Of a DNA stretch of 64,000 bases, positions 37,187 to 46,238 are shown piece by piece; position 1 is the stretch's first letter; every line of letters starts with the position of its first letter. Where the stretch lies: NCBI GenBank assembly GCA_019510435.1, contig JAEKKJ010000006.1, positions 372,001-436,000 on the forward strand, in the 5' to 3' direction. The notes below the pieces were generated by a model, which saw nothing but the letters and a program-made list of their open reading frames with translations, made no database searches and was not told where the DNA came from. A program made the position numbers and the translations under genes. The DNA comes from Caulobacterales bacterium. GTDB lineage: Bacteria; Pseudomonadota; Alphaproteobacteria; Caulobacterales; Caulobacteraceae.

Positions 37187-37959
37187 CGCCAGCCCGCGTC
37201 GATCCAGTATTCGTGGCCGGTGCAGAACCGCGCATCGTCCGACGCCAGGAACAGCACCAGGGCCGCCACGTCCGCCGGCTCGATGCGCCCCTTCAGGCAC
37301 TGCTGGGCGACGATCTCGGCCTCGCCCTCGGGCGTGTACCACTGCATCTGCCGCGGCGTGCGCACATTGCCGGGGGTCACGCAGGTCACCCGGATGCCAG
37401 ACGGGCCCAGCTCGCGCGCCAGGGCCCGGGTCATGCCCTCGATGCCCGCCTTGGCGGTCTCGTAGAGCACCAGGTCCGGCAGGCCGAGGTGCCAGGAGAT
37501 CGAGCCGAAGTTGATGATCGCCCCGCCGCCGGCCGCCTGCATGGCCGGGACCACCGCCTGGGTGCAGAACATCATGTGCCGCAGGTTCACCGCGATGCGG
37601 TCGTCGAAATAGGCGGGGGTGACGTCGGCCAGCTTGTGGCGGTCGTCGTTGCCGGCGTTGTTGACCAGGACGTCCACCGGCCCGATCCGTTCGAAGCAGC
37701 CCGCGATGGCCTCGGCGTCCTTGAGGTCGCAGGCGTGGAAGACGGGCAGGCGCGCCGCCTCGCGCAGGCCGCCCACCAGGGCGTCGGCCTCGGCCTCCAG
37801 CAGGTCCAGGAAATGCACCTGCGCGCCCTGGGCGGCGAAGGCTTCCACCAGCCCGGCGCCGATCCCCGTGGCGCCGCCGGTGATCGCCACCCGCTTGCCC
37901 GCCAGGCTGGGATAGACCGCCCGCCCGGGCGCCGCGCCGACGTTCACCGTCACGCCCAT
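37183..37959 (-). CDS. xylB: NAD-dependent D-xylose 1-dehydrogenase (SDR)
   Basis: A 258-residue short-chain dehydrogenase oxidising D-xylose to xylonolactone. The cofactor motif is TGGATGIGAGL, NNAGNDDRHKLADVTPAYF is the segment shared with Caulobacter XylB, and the catalytic Ser, Tyr and Lys are in INFGSISWHLG and YETAKAGIEGM. The C-terminus CTGHEYWIDAGWR is also characteristic. It starts at ATGGGCGTGA, overlapping the xylA stop by 10 bp. Similarity to the characterised enzyme is strong throughout. Confidence 0.95.
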   Translation of the reverse strand: MGVTVNVGAAPGRAVYPSLAGKRVAITGGATGIGAGLVEAFAAQGAQVHFLDLLEAEADALVGGLREAARLPVFHACDLKDAEAIAGCFERIGPVDVLVNNAGNDDRHKLADVTPAYFDDRIAVNLRHMMFCTQAVVPAMQAAGGGAIINFGSISWHLGLPDLVLYETAKAGIEGMTRALARELGPSGIRVTCVTPGNVRTPRQMQWYTPEGEAEIVAQQCLKGRIEPADVAALVLFLASDDARFCTGHEYWIDAGWR

Positions 37960-39386
37960 GAGTAGGCCGTCTTGGTCTGGGTGTAGAACTCGACCGCCGC
38001 GAAGCCCTGCTCGCGCGCGCCGTAGCTGGACTTCTTCGTCCCCCCGAACGGCACGTGGTAGTCGACGCCGGCGGTGGGCAGGTTGACCATCACCATCCCG
38101 GCCTTCGCCCGCCGCTGGAAGTCGCGGGCGTATTTCAGCGAGGTCGTGACGATGCCGGCCGAGAGGCCGAAGTCGCCGTCGTTGGCCACGGCCAGCGCCT
38201 CGTCATAGTCCCGCACCCGCACGGTGGAGGCGACCGGCCCGAACACCTCCTCGCAGTTGATGCGCATGTCCTTGGCGGTGTCGGCGATCAGGGTCGGCTG
38301 CACGTACCAGCCCGGGTTGGGCAGCTCCAGCCGCCCACCGCCGGTGACGATGCGCCCGCCCTCGGCCCTGGCGATGTCGATGTAGTCGTAGCTGACCTGC
38401 ATCTGGGCCTCGCTGACCGCCGGCCCCATCTGGGTCTGCGGGTCCAGGGCGTCGCCCACCCGCAGGGCCGCCACCTTCTGAGCGAGGGCGGCGACGAAGC
38501 GGTCGTGGATGGCGTCGGTGACGATGATCCGGCTGGAGGCGGTGCAACGCTGGCCGGTGGCGTAGAACGAGCCGTCCAGGGCCACCATCACCGCCCGGTC
38601 CAGGTCGGCGTCGTCCAGCACCACCAGCGGGTTCTTGCCGCCCATCTCCAGCTGCACGCGCGCCTGGCGCCTGACCGCCGCCTCGGCGACGCCGGCGCCG
38701 ACGCTCTGTGAGCCGGTGAACGAGATGCCGTCGACCCCGGGATGCTCGACCAGCTTGGCGCCCATGCTTCCGGGCCCGAAGATCATGTTGAAGACGCCCG
38801 GTGGCGCGCCCGCCTCCCAGAGGATCTCGGCCATCGCAGCGGCGGTGGCGGGCGTCGGCCCGGCGGGCTTCAGCACCACGGTGTTGCCGAAGGCAAGCGC
38901 CGGGGCGGTCTTCCACGCGGGGATGGCGATGGGGAAGTTCCAGGGGGTGATCAGGCCGAAGACGCCCACCGCCTGGCGGTAGGTCTGGATCTCCACGCCG
39001 GGCCGCACGGAGTCCAGGTTCTGGCCGTGGCGGCGCAGGGCCTCGCCGGCGAAATATTTGAAGATGCGCCCGGCGCGGACGGTCTCGCCGATGCCCTCCG
39101 GCAGGGTCTTGCCTTCCTCGCGCGACAGCAGGCGGCCGATCTGCTCGCGCCGCTGCAGGATGAGGTCGCCGGCGCGGTCCAGCACGTCGGCGCGGACCTC
39201 CGGCGAGGCCTCCGACCAGGCCGGGAAGGCGGCGCGGGCGGCCGCCACCGCCGCCTCGACCTCCGCCGCGCCACCGCGGGGGACGCGGGCCACGACGTCC
39301 GCGGTGTTGGAGGGATTGAGGCTCTGATCGGCCGGCGGCGCGGCCACGCGCTCACCGCCGATGTACTGCGGAAGGACGTCGCTCAT
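37950..39386 (-). CDS. xylA: Aldehyde dehydrogenase, alpha-ketoglutarate semialdehyde dehydrogenase
   Basis: A 478-residue NAD(P)-dependent aldehyde dehydrogenase producing 2-oxoglutarate, the last step of the oxidative xylose pathway. The cofactor loop is ITPWNFPIAIPAWKTAPAL, the general base Glu is in QLEMGGKNPLVV and the nucleophile Cys in YATGQRCTASSR. Length is normal. The start overlaps the xylX stop as ATGA. Gene order and coupling support this role; sequence alone would allow other semialdehydes. Confidence 0.92.
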   Translation of the reverse strand: MSDVLPQYIGGERVAAPPADQSLNPSNTADVVARVPRGGAAEVEAAVAAARAAFPAWSEASPEVRADVLDRAGDLILQRREQIGRLLSREEGKTLPEGIGETVRAGRIFKYFAGEALRRHGQNLDSVRPGVEIQTYRQAVGVFGLITPWNFPIAIPAWKTAPALAFGNTVVLKPAGPTPATAAAMAEILWEAGAPPGVFNMIFGPGSMGAKLVEHPGVDGISFTGSQSVGAGVAEAAVRRQARVQLEMGGKNPLVVLDDADLDRAVMVALDGSFYATGQRCTASSRIIVTDAIHDRFVAALAQKVAALRVGDALDPQTQMGPAVSEAQMQVSYDYIDIARAEGGRIVTGGGRLELPNPGWYVQPTLIADTAKDMRINCEEVFGPVASTVRVRDYDEALAVANDGDFGLSAGIVTTSLKYARDFQRRAKAGMVMVNLPTAGVDYHVPFGGTKKSSYGAREQGFAAVEFYTQTKTAYSWA

Positions 39387-40528
39387 GGGGCCGCCTGCGG
39401 TTGGAGGAGGCCGCGTCCGGCCAGGTTCTGCATCAGGGCGCAGAGCCCGAAGGTCCAGGGCGGCGCGGCCTTCGAGGTCGTCACCTCGTTCTGCAGCACG
39501 CCCAGCCGCGGACTGGAGACCCGCACGAGGTCGCCGGCCTTGTGGGTGAACCCCTGCCCCGGCGCATCGCGGTCCTGGGTCGGGGCAAAGAGGGTGCCGA
39601 GGAACAGGGCGAAGCCGTCCGGGTACTGGTGCTCGCTCATCGCCTGGCGGACCAGCTCCAGCGGATCGCGGCTGATCTGGTCCATGGAGCTGGCGCCCTC
39701 CAGCCGGTAGTTGTCAGCGCCCTGGATCACGAGGTCGAGCTCGGCGCGGCGCACGTCCTCCACGGTAAAATCCTCGTCGAACAGGCGGACGAACGGGCCG
39801 ATGGCGCAGGAGGCGTTGTTGTCCTTGGCCTTGCCCAGCAGCAGGGCGGAGCGGCCCTCGAAGTCGCGCAGGTTCACGTCGTTGCCCAGGCTGGCGCCCA
39901 CCGCCCGCCCGGCGGCGTCGCACACCAGCACCACCTCGGGCTCGGGATTGTTCCAGGCGGAGTCCGAGCGCACCCCGATCTGGGCGCCGTGGCCCACCGC
40001 GGACAGCACCGGGGCCTTGGTGAAGATCTCGGCGTCCGGGCCGATCGCCACCTCCAGGTATTGCGACCACAGGCCGTCCGCGATCAGGGCCGCCTTCAGC
40101 CGCGCCGCCGCCTCGCCGCCGGGCGTCACCGCGCGGATATCGGCGCCGACGCGGTCCTGCAGGTCCGCGCGGATGGCCTCGGCGCGGGCGGCGTCGCCGC
40201 GGGCGCGCTCCTCGATCACCCGCTCGACGGCCGAGACCGCGAAGGTGACCCCGGCCGCCTTGACGCACTGCAGGTCGATGGGGGCCAGCAGCGGATTGGC
40301 CGCGAAGTCGAAGTCCTCCGCCGGGCCCAGGTCGCGTCCCTCAGCCTCGCCGGTCCAGGCGTTCAGCAGCTGGGACACCGTGGGAGCCTGGCGCGACACG
40401 TCGAGGAGCCGACCCGCCCGGCACAGCACCGGCGTCGGACCGGCCGCCAGCCGGACCCGGCCCACCAGGGTCGCCGTCCGCCAGTCGCTGGGCAGAAACT
40501 CTTCCGGCCGCATGGCGGCGCCGCCCAT
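39383..40528 (-). CDS. xylX: 2-keto-3-deoxy-D-xylonate dehydratase (FAH family)
   Basis: A 381-residue fumarylacetoacetase-fold enzyme removing water from 2-keto-3-deoxyxylonate to give 2-oxoglutarate semialdehyde. Metal ligands and core are in WNNPEPEVVLVCD and LGNDVNLRDFEGRSALLLGK; PDGFALFLGTLFAP and GQGFTHKAGD match the Caulobacter protein. The ATG at 40528 has GGGAGG seven bases upstream; a second ATG 15 bases later would also fit. First gene of the operon, behind a xyl-type operator. Confidence 0.93.
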   Translation of the reverse strand: MGGAAMRPEEFLPSDWRTATLVGRVRLAAGPTPVLCRAGRLLDVSRQAPTVSQLLNAWTGEAEGRDLGPAEDFDFAANPLLAPIDLQCVKAAGVTFAVSAVERVIEERARGDAARAEAIRADLQDRVGADIRAVTPGGEAAARLKAALIADGLWSQYLEVAIGPDAEIFTKAPVLSAVGHGAQIGVRSDSAWNNPEPEVVLVCDAAGRAVGASLGNDVNLRDFEGRSALLLGKAKDNNASCAIGPFVRLFDEDFTVEDVRRAELDLVIQGADNYRLEGASSMDQISRDPLELVRQAMSEHQYPDGFALFLGTLFAPTQDRDAPGQGFTHKAGDLVRVSSPRLGVLQNEVTTSKAAPPWTFGLCALMQNLAGRGLLQPQAAP

Positions 40529-40539
40529 GGTCAGACCTC
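40527..40539. promoter_or_regulatory. TTGGTCAGACCAA-like box over the xylX ribosome binding site
   Basis: ATGGTCAGACCTC keeps the core GGTCAGACC seen before the TonB receptor, aguA and the GH3 gene. Here it coincides with the Shine-Dalgarno GGGAGGT and start codon, so it may be chance, or a roadblock site for the same regulator. Confidence 0.35.
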
Positions 40540-40546
40540 CCGATTT

Positions 40547-40582
40547 TTGGTAGCGCTATCAATTCCACGGGCCGGCTGTCAA
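40547..40582 (-). promoter_or_regulatory. xylX promoter with xyl-type LacI operator
   Basis: TTGGTAGCGCTATCAA (40547-40562) is a 16-bp palindrome with one mismatched pair and closely resembles the Caulobacter xyl operator containing TTAGCGCTACCA. On the minus strand TTGACA (40582-40577) lies 17 bases before ATAGCG (40559-40554), so the operator covers the -10 region and the start site. A LacI-family repressor bound here would block transcription until xylose is present. Confidence 0.8.
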
Positions 40583-40650
40583 GGTCGCTTCCCGCGGCAG
40601 AGGTCGGAGGTGCGGCGCGGGGCCGCCCCGCCTTGCGAAGGAGCTCGCCA

Positions 40651-41892
40651 TTGGTCCCGCCCCTCTTCCGAGCGCTGGCCGCCGCCGCTGTGGCGGCCCT
40701 GATCGTCGCCGCCCCCGCCCACGCCGCGCCGCGCCGCTGGGTCGGCGCCTGGGCCGCGGCCCAACAGGTCCCGGAGCCCGCCAACGCCCTTCCCGCGAAC
40801 GCCCTGGCCGACGCCACCCTGCGCCAGGTGGTGCGGGTGAGCGCCGGCGGCCCCGCGCTGCGGATCCGGGTCTCCAACCTGTTCGGAACCGCGCCGCTGC
40901 GCATCGACGCCGCCCACCTGGCGCGGGAGGCGGCGCCCGGCTCCGGCGCTATCGTCGCCGCCAGCGACCGGGCCGTGACCTTCGAAGGGCGCGCGGAGGT
41001 GACGGTCCCGGCGGGCGCTGAGTACCTATCCGACCCGGTGGTCCTGGCCGTGAAGCCGTTCGAGCGGCTGGCGATCAGCCTGCATTTCCCCGAGGCGCCG
41101 CGCGGCCAGACCGGCCATCCCGGCTCGCGCACCACCAGCTTCTACCTGCCCGGGGCGCACGTGGCCGACGCTGAGCTGCCGGGCGCGACACGTGTCGCCC
41201 ATTGGTACGCGCTGTCGGGCGTCGAGCTCGCGGCCCCCGCAAAGGCCGCCGCGGTGGTGACGTTCGGCGACTCCATCACCGACGGCCACGGGGTGGGGCC
41301 GGACCGCGACCAGCGCTGGCCGGACGTGCTGGCCGAGCGCCTCGCCGCCGATCCGCGGACGGCCGGGCTCAGCGTCCTGAACCTGGGCATCGGCGGCAAC
41401 CGCCTCCTGCTGGACGGCCTCGGCCCCAACGCCCTGGCGCGGTTCGACCGCGACGTCCTGGACCAGCCGGGCGTGCGGGCGGTCATCATCCTGGAAGGCG
41501 TCAACGACCTGGGAACCGCCACCCGCGACGGACCGATCTCCCCCGCCGCGCACCGCCAGCTGGTCGCCGAGATGATCGGCGCCTATCGCCAGATGGCGGA
41601 CCGCGCCCGGGCGCGAGGGCTGAAGGTGATCGGCGCCACCATCCTGCCCTTCGCAGAGACGCCGACCTACCACCCCACCGCCGAGCACGAAGCCGACCGC
41701 CAGGCGCTGAACGCCTGGATCCGAGCGCCGGGGAGCTTCGACGCGGTCATCGACTTCGACGCGGCCCTCCGCGATCCGGCCCATCCGGAGCGCCTGCGCC
41801 CGGCGTTCGACTCCGGCGACCACCTGCACCCCTCCGTCGCCGGCTACCGCGCGATGGCGCAGGCCGTGCCGCTGGGGCTGTTCGCGCGGTAG
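40651..41892 (+). CDS. Secreted SGNH/GDSL hydrolase, probable carbohydrate esterase
   Basis: A protein of about 413 residues with a signal peptide (VPPLFRALAAAAVAALIVAA ending in AHA). SGNH blocks are GDSITDG (Ser), GIGGNR (Gly), EGVNDLG (Asn) and SGDHLHPSVAGY (Asp/His). Proteins of this layout include deacetylases of xylan and pectin, which suits the neighbourhood, but phospholipid or other ester substrates are possible. A TTG at 40651 is taken as start because AAGGAG lies seven bases before it. It is divergent from the xyl operon. Confidence 0.85.
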   Translation: MVPPLFRALAAAAVAALIVAAPAHAAPRRWVGAWAAAQQVPEPANALPANALADATLRQVVRVSAGGPALRIRVSNLFGTAPLRIDAAHLAREAAPGSGAIVAASDRAVTFEGRAEVTVPAGAEYLSDPVVLAVKPFERLAISLHFPEAPRGQTGHPGSRTTSFYLPGAHVADAELPGATRVAHWYALSGVELAAPAKAAAVVTFGDSITDGHGVGPDRDQRWPDVLAERLAADPRTAGLSVLNLGIGGNRLLLDGLGPNALARFDRDVLDQPGVRAVIILEGVNDLGTATRDGPISPAAHRQLVAEMIGAYRQMADRARARGLKVIGATILPFAETPTYHPTAEHEADRQALNAWIRAPGSFDAVIDFDAALRDPAHPERLRPAFDSGDHLHPSVAGYRAMAQAVPLGLFAR

Positions 41893-41904
41893 GCGCCCGC
41901 CGGT

Positions 41905-42951
41905 TCAGGCGCGGGGCGGCCCGTCCGACTGGCGGCGGATCAGGGCGAAGTCCTGCAGGGCGTGGGGATGCTGGGCCTTCTCGCCGGCGCGGCGGCTGCG
42001 GATCTCATCGGCCAGCAGGGTCACCGCCTGGCGGGACATGTCGGCGATCGGCTGGCGGATGGTGGTGAGCTCCGGCCAGACGGTGGTGGCGATGGCGCTG
42101 TCGTCGAAGCCCACGACCGTGAGGTCGCCCGGCACGTCCAGTCCCCGCCGGTGCGCCACCGAGACGGCCGCGGCGGCCATGTCGTCGTTGCTGGCGAAGA
42201 TGGCGGTGGGGCCAGCCGGCCCAGCCAGCAGCTGGTCGGCCGCCTCGAAGCCGGAGCGGTAGCTGAAATAGCCCTGGGCGATCAGCCCGTCGTCCGCCGC
42301 GACCCCGGCCTCGGCCAGGGCGGCCAGATGCCCCTCCAGGCGCTGGCGGCTGGCGGTCTGGTTGGGGTGGCCTTTGATGAAGCCGATCCGCCGGTGGCCG
42401 AGGCCGATCAGGTGGCGCGTCATGGCCTGGGCGGCGGCGAAGTCGTCGATGCGCACCGCCGAGACGTCGGCCGGCGGCTTGCCCGTGGCCACCGCCACCG
42501 CCGGCACGTTCGCCTCGGCCAGGGCGCGGATCACCTCGGCCACGTCGCAGAGCGGCGGCGGCAGGATGATGCCGTCGATCCCCGATCCCACCAGCCGCGT
42601 GGCCGCCGCCTGCGCCCCCGGCTCATCGCACTTCTCCACGATGAGCTGGATATTGGCCCGGCTGCACTGGTCCAGGCTGCCGACCAGGAACTCCGACAGA
42701 TAGGCCGCGCTGGGGTTGGAATAGAGCAGGCCGATGCGCACCAGGTCCGCGCCGGCCAGGCTGCGGGCCGCCGGGTTCGGCGCATAGTTGAGGTGGCGGA
42801 TCGCCGCGTTCACCGCCTGGCGGGTCGAGTCGCGGACGTTCTTCTCGCCGTTGATGACGCGCGAGACGGTCATCGGCGAGACCCCGGCGTAGCGGGCCAC
42901 GTCGTGGATCGTCAGCGAGCCTCGCTGGCGGCGCGCAGGTTTCGGGTCCAC
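41905..42951 (-). CDS. LacI family transcriptional regulator, candidate xylose repressor
   Basis: A 348-residue repressor with a LacI helix-turn-helix at the N-terminus (LTIHDVARYAGVSPMTVSRVINGE) and a periplasmic-binding-protein-like sensor domain (about residues 70-340). It starts at a GTG with GAGGAGG upstream. It lies between the xyl operon and the large TonB receptor, both of which have GCTATCA-type half sites. XylR function fits the site and location; it might instead sense another sugar from xylan. Confidence 0.88.
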   Translation of the reverse strand: MDPKPARRQRGSLTIHDVARYAGVSPMTVSRVINGEKNVRDSTRQAVNAAIRHLNYAPNPAARSLAGADLVRIGLLYSNPSAAYLSEFLVGSLDQCSRANIQLIVEKCDEPGAQAAATRLVGSGIDGIILPPPLCDVAEVIRALAEANVPAVAVATGKPPADVSAVRIDDFAAAQAMTRHLIGLGHRRIGFIKGHPNQTASRQRLEGHLAALAEAGVAADDGLIAQGYFSYRSGFEAADQLLAGPAGPTAIFASNDDMAAAAVSVAHRRGLDVPGDLTVVGFDDSAIATTVWPELTTIRQPIADMSRQAVTLLADEIRSRRAGEKAQHPHALQDFALIRRQSDGPPRA

Positions 42952-43040
42952 TCGATCCCTCCTCGATATCTAGCTCTGGCGCAGTGCGTCGCGGTTCTCA
43001 AGCCCACGCCTCAGATGACGCGCGCGCGGCGGCGAATGCA

Positions 43041-43075
43041 TTTGTCAGACCAATAACACAGGCCGGTCAGACCTT
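43041..43075. promoter_or_regulatory. Tandem TTGGTCAGACCAA-like boxes upstream of TonB receptor
   Basis: TTTGTCAGACCAA (43041-43053) and CCGGTCAGACCTT (43063-43075) share the GTCAGACC core, with centres 22 bp apart, i.e. two helical turns. They end just before the -35 box of the receptor promoter. The same core precedes aguA and the GH3 gene. Likely operator for a FadR-type GntR regulator such as the one at 49194-49979. Confidence 0.6.
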
Positions 43076-43076
43076 G

Positions 43077-43103
43077 TTGACACGAAAGAACTGACCTAGT
43101 ACC
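43077..43103 (+). promoter_or_regulatory. Housekeeping promoter of the TonB receptor
   Basis: TTGACA (43077-43082), 13 bases, then CTAGTACC (43096-43103) fits the Caulobacter pattern TTGACA-N10-14-GCTANAWC. The receptor ATG lies about 145 bp downstream. Confidence 0.6.
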
Positions 43104-43111
43104 ACAATCGA

Positions 43112-43125
43112 TGTGACCGCTATCA
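43112..43125. promoter_or_regulatory. Degenerate LacI-type site downstream of the TonB promoter
   Basis: TGTGACCGCTATCA has one good half (GCTATCA, identical to half of the xylX operator) and one poor half. It lies about 10 bp past the predicted -10, near the transcription start, where a LacI-family repressor would act. Confidence 0.4.
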
Positions 43126-43248
43126 TTGCAGCGTAAACCCGCGGTCCAGAAGACATTCCAAGAAACGACACGGTCAAATCCGGTCGCGGCGCTCGCGCGC
43201 CAGACAAACGGAGGTCTGCGCCCTGGCGCAGGCATGGGGAAGGGAACA

Positions 43249-46152
43249 ATGACAGCTCACAGGAAGACTCTGTCTGCGCCGACCAAGGCCATTCTGCTTG
43301 GCGCCACGTGCCTGGCGGGCCTCGTTGCTTCCCAGGCGCGCGCGCAGACCGCGGCGGCGACCAGCAAGAACGAGGTCGAGGAGGTGGTGGTCACCGGCTT
43401 CCGCCGCAGCCTGCAGGAAGCCACCAACGCCAAGCGCGACGCCACCACGATCCAGGATTCCATCTTCGCCGAGGACATCGGCAAGTTCCCGGACACCAAC
43501 CTCGCCGAGTCGCTGAACCGGGTGCCCGGCGTGCAGCTGACCCGCGAGACCACCGGCGAGGGGCTGAACGTCGCCATCCGCGGCCTGGGCACCAACTTCA
43601 CCAAGGTGCTGCTGAACGGCAACCAGATCGCCGTGGCCTCCACCGGCCGCACCGACAGCCAGAACCAGAACCGCGAGGTCGACCTCGACGTCTTCCCCAC
43701 CGAGCTGTTCAGCCGCCTGGACGTGAACAAGACGCCGGTCGCGGGCATGCTGGAGGGCGGCGTCTCAGGCACCGTCAACCTGCGCAGCGCCCGGCCGTTC
43801 GACACGCCCGGCCAGCACCTGACCTATTCGCTGCAGGGCAACTACAACACCAATTCCAAGGACTGGACGCCGCGCGGCTCGCTGATCGGCAGCAAGACCT
43901 TCGACACCGGCTATGGCCAGTTCGGCGTGCTGGCGGGGCTGGCCGTGGCGCGGGCCAAGGTGCTGACCCGCGGCTTCGAGACCATCGGCTGGACCAACGC
44001 CAACCTCAGCTGCACGGGCTGCAACACCAACGGCGGCAACGGCTTCAACTTCGCCACCACGGTCCCGGCCAACGCCGGCAACAGCCTGGTAGCCGGCACG
44101 CCGGTGGACGCAGCGCTGCTGCAGAGCCTGAACCCGGGCACGAGCCTGGTGCAGCTCAGCGACGCCCTCGTGCCGCGCCTGGGCCGGCCGGCCTACAGCG
44201 AGGGCAAGCGCGACCGCTACAACGCCCTGCTGTCGTTCGAATACCGCCCGTCCGAGACGCTGAATTTCTACCTGGACCTGCTGGCCGGCCGCACGATCCA
44301 CAAGTTCAACCGGATCGACATGGACTGGGCGGTGCGCAACTCCAACGGCATGGTGCCGGTGGGCGTGAAGGTCGACGCCAACAACGTGGCGACCGCCGGG
44401 ACCTTCCTGAACTCGCAGTTCTTCCTGGAAGCCCGCCCGTATCACGAAAAGCTCAATTTCTTCAACGCGAACCCCGGTTTCACCTGGCAGGTGCGCGACT
44501 GGATCCGCCTGAACGGCCAGCTCAATATGAGCAAGAGCCAGTTCCTGCGGGAATCCCCCTCGATCCTGATCAACACCCCGCTCGGCACAGGGCTGACGGT
44601 CACCTACGACAACAGCGGCGGGGTCTTCCCCACCATCAGCGCGAACCGCGACCTGAACGACCCGAACCTCGGCTGGACCTGGGCCGGCGGCCGCGTGAAC
44701 ATCCAGAACGAGCACCGGGTCACCAAGACCAAGGGCGCCCACTTCGACGGGGTGTTCGGCGACGAGGACGGGGCGAACCTGAAGGCCGGCGTGGCCTGGG
44801 ACGACGCCCGCCGCTCGATCATCGCCTATGACAACAGCCCGGCCTGGCAGCAGTTCGTCTGCGGCGGCGGCGGGACGTTCCAGCCGGCCCCGGCGCCGCA
44901 GCCGGCCTGCGCCGGCCAGGCGGGCTCGGCGGTCACCCAGGCCCAGCTGGCCAGCTTCCTGCGCCCCGGGCCCGGCGGCTTCATCAGCATCGACTATCCG
45001 TCGTTCCTGCAGGCGACCAACTATTCGCAGTTTGCGTCGACCGCGCCCTTCTCCGGGGCGTCCAACACCTCGGCCCGTTCGGGGGTCATCGACGAGAAGA
45101 CCAAGGGCGCCTTCGCCGAGTTCAACGGCAAGACCGAGATCCACGGCATGGAGCTGCGGTTCAACGGCGGGGTCCGCTACGTCTCCACCGACCAGTCGAT
45201 CACCGGCCCGTTCACGCCGCCCGGCGCCTCGGCCCCCACCGGCTTCCAGACCCTGAAGTCGCGCTACGACGCCTACCTGCCATCGTTCAATGCGGTGCTG
45301 AAGGTGCGGCCGGACATCAACCTGCGCCTGGCGGCCTCGCGCACCCTGACCCGGCCCGATCCCAGCCAGATGCTGCCCGGCACCAGCTTCAGCGACCCGT
45401 CCGCCCAGACCGCCTCCCAGGGCAACGCCAACCTGACGCCCTTCAAGTCGGACAACTTCGACATCGGGGCGGAGTGGTATACCGGCAAGGAAGGCTATGT
45501 CGGCATCGTCGGCTTCCAGAAGGAGATCACCGGCTTCACGGTGAACGGGACCAACACCATCCCCTTCGCCCAGCTGGGCGTGCCCTTCGCGGCCCTGACC
45601 CCCAACCAGCAGCAGGCGATCAACAACCGTGGCGGCCCCAGCGTGGCCACGGTGACGGTGCAGCAGCAGGTCAACGCCAACGGCACCCTGACGATCCGCG
45701 GCTACGAGGCCAACTGGGTCCAGCCGCTGAGCTTCCTGCTGGACGGCCTGGGCTTCACCGCCAACTACACGCGCATCTACCAGAGTGCGAGCGGCACGGG
45801 CATCTCGCCGGTGGCGATCGGCGTCTCGCCCTACACCTACAACATCACCGGCTACTACGATCACGGACCGGCCTCGATCCGGGTCTCCTACGTCTACAAC
45901 GACAAGCAGATCAGCTCGACGCCGAACCAGAACAGCGTGCCGGTGGCCCAGCTGCGCACCGACGCCTCCAAACAGTGGGACCTGTCGGCCAGCTACAGCC
46001 TGGACTTCCTGCCGTCGTCGCCGCGGGTGACCCTGGACGTGATCAACATCACCAACGAGGCCCAGCGCCAGACCTTCGAATATTCGAACGCCGCCTTCAC
46101 CTACTACAAGCCCGGCCGCACCTTCCTGGTGGGGGTCCACGGCCGCTTCTGA
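43249..46152 (+). CDS. TonB-dependent receptor of the carbohydrate-uptake type
   Basis: A 967-residue outer-membrane receptor. The signal peptide ends in ASQARAQ (about residue 34), followed by the TonB box VEEVVVTGFRRSLQEATNAK. The plug holds SIFAEDIGKFPDTNLAESLN and VPGVQLTRETTGEGLNVAIR, the signature of the very large receptors that import oligosaccharides in Caulobacter, Xanthomonas and sphingomonads; the barrel ends in Phe (LVGVHGRF). Its place between the xyl operon and alpha-glucuronidase, and its boxes, make xylo- or glucuronoxylo-oligosaccharides likely ligands. A second ATG 15 bases upstream is possible. Confidence 0.93.
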   Translation: MTAHRKTLSAPTKAILLGATCLAGLVASQARAQTAAATSKNEVEEVVVTGFRRSLQEATNAKRDATTIQDSIFAEDIGKFPDTNLAESLNRVPGVQLTRETTGEGLNVAIRGLGTNFTKVLLNGNQIAVASTGRTDSQNQNREVDLDVFPTELFSRLDVNKTPVAGMLEGGVSGTVNLRSARPFDTPGQHLTYSLQGNYNTNSKDWTPRGSLIGSKTFDTGYGQFGVLAGLAVARAKVLTRGFETIGWTNANLSCTGCNTNGGNGFNFATTVPANAGNSLVAGTPVDAALLQSLNPGTSLVQLSDALVPRLGRPAYSEGKRDRYNALLSFEYRPSETLNFYLDLLAGRTIHKFNRIDMDWAVRNSNGMVPVGVKVDANNVATAGTFLNSQFFLEARPYHEKLNFFNANPGFTWQVRDWIRLNGQLNMSKSQFLRESPSILINTPLGTGLTVTYDNSGGVFPTISANRDLNDPNLGWTWAGGRVNIQNEHRVTKTKGAHFDGVFGDEDGANLKAGVAWDDARRSIIAYDNSPAWQQFVCGGGGTFQPAPAPQPACAGQAGSAVTQAQLASFLRPGPGGFISIDYPSFLQATNYSQFASTAPFSGASNTSARSGVIDEKTKGAFAEFNGKTEIHGMELRFNGGVRYVSTDQSITGPFTPPGASAPTGFQTLKSRYDAYLPSFNAVLKVRPDINLRLAASRTLTRPDPSQMLPGTSFSDPSAQTASQGNANLTPFKSDNFDIGAEWYTGKEGYVGIVGFQKEITGFTVNGTNTIPFAQLGVPFAALTPNQQQAINNRGGPSVATVTVQQQVNANGTLTIRGYEANWVQPLSFLLDGLGFTANYTRIYQSASGTGISPVAIGVSPYTYNITGYYDHGPASIRVSYVYNDKQISSTPNQNSVPVAQLRTDASKQWDLSASYSLDFLPSSPRVTLDVINITNEAQRQTFEYSNAAFTYYKPGRTFLVGVHGRF

Positions 46153-46188
46153 GCTGTCCTCACCTCCCCCTCGAGGCAGATCGCACTC

Positions 46189-46220
46189 GGCGGCGTCTTG
46201 GCGGACGCCGCCGTCTTCTT
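46189..46220 (+). terminator. Terminator after the TonB receptor
   Basis: GGCGGCGTC and GACGCCGCC form a 9-bp stem with a TTGGCG loop, followed by GTCTTCTTAT. It lies 37 bases after the receptor stop and can also serve the convergent gene. Confidence 0.7.
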
Positions 46221-46238
46221 ATAGCCGAGGCCGTGGCT

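Larger units (their letters stand above)
42952..43248. other. 297-bp divergent region between LacI regulator and TonB receptor
   Basis: No gene is seen. It holds the TonB receptor promoter (43077-43103), two GGTCAGACC-type boxes and a degenerate LacI-type site, described separately. The right half to 43248 is the leader of the receptor mRNA, with no clear structure. Confidence 0.5.
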
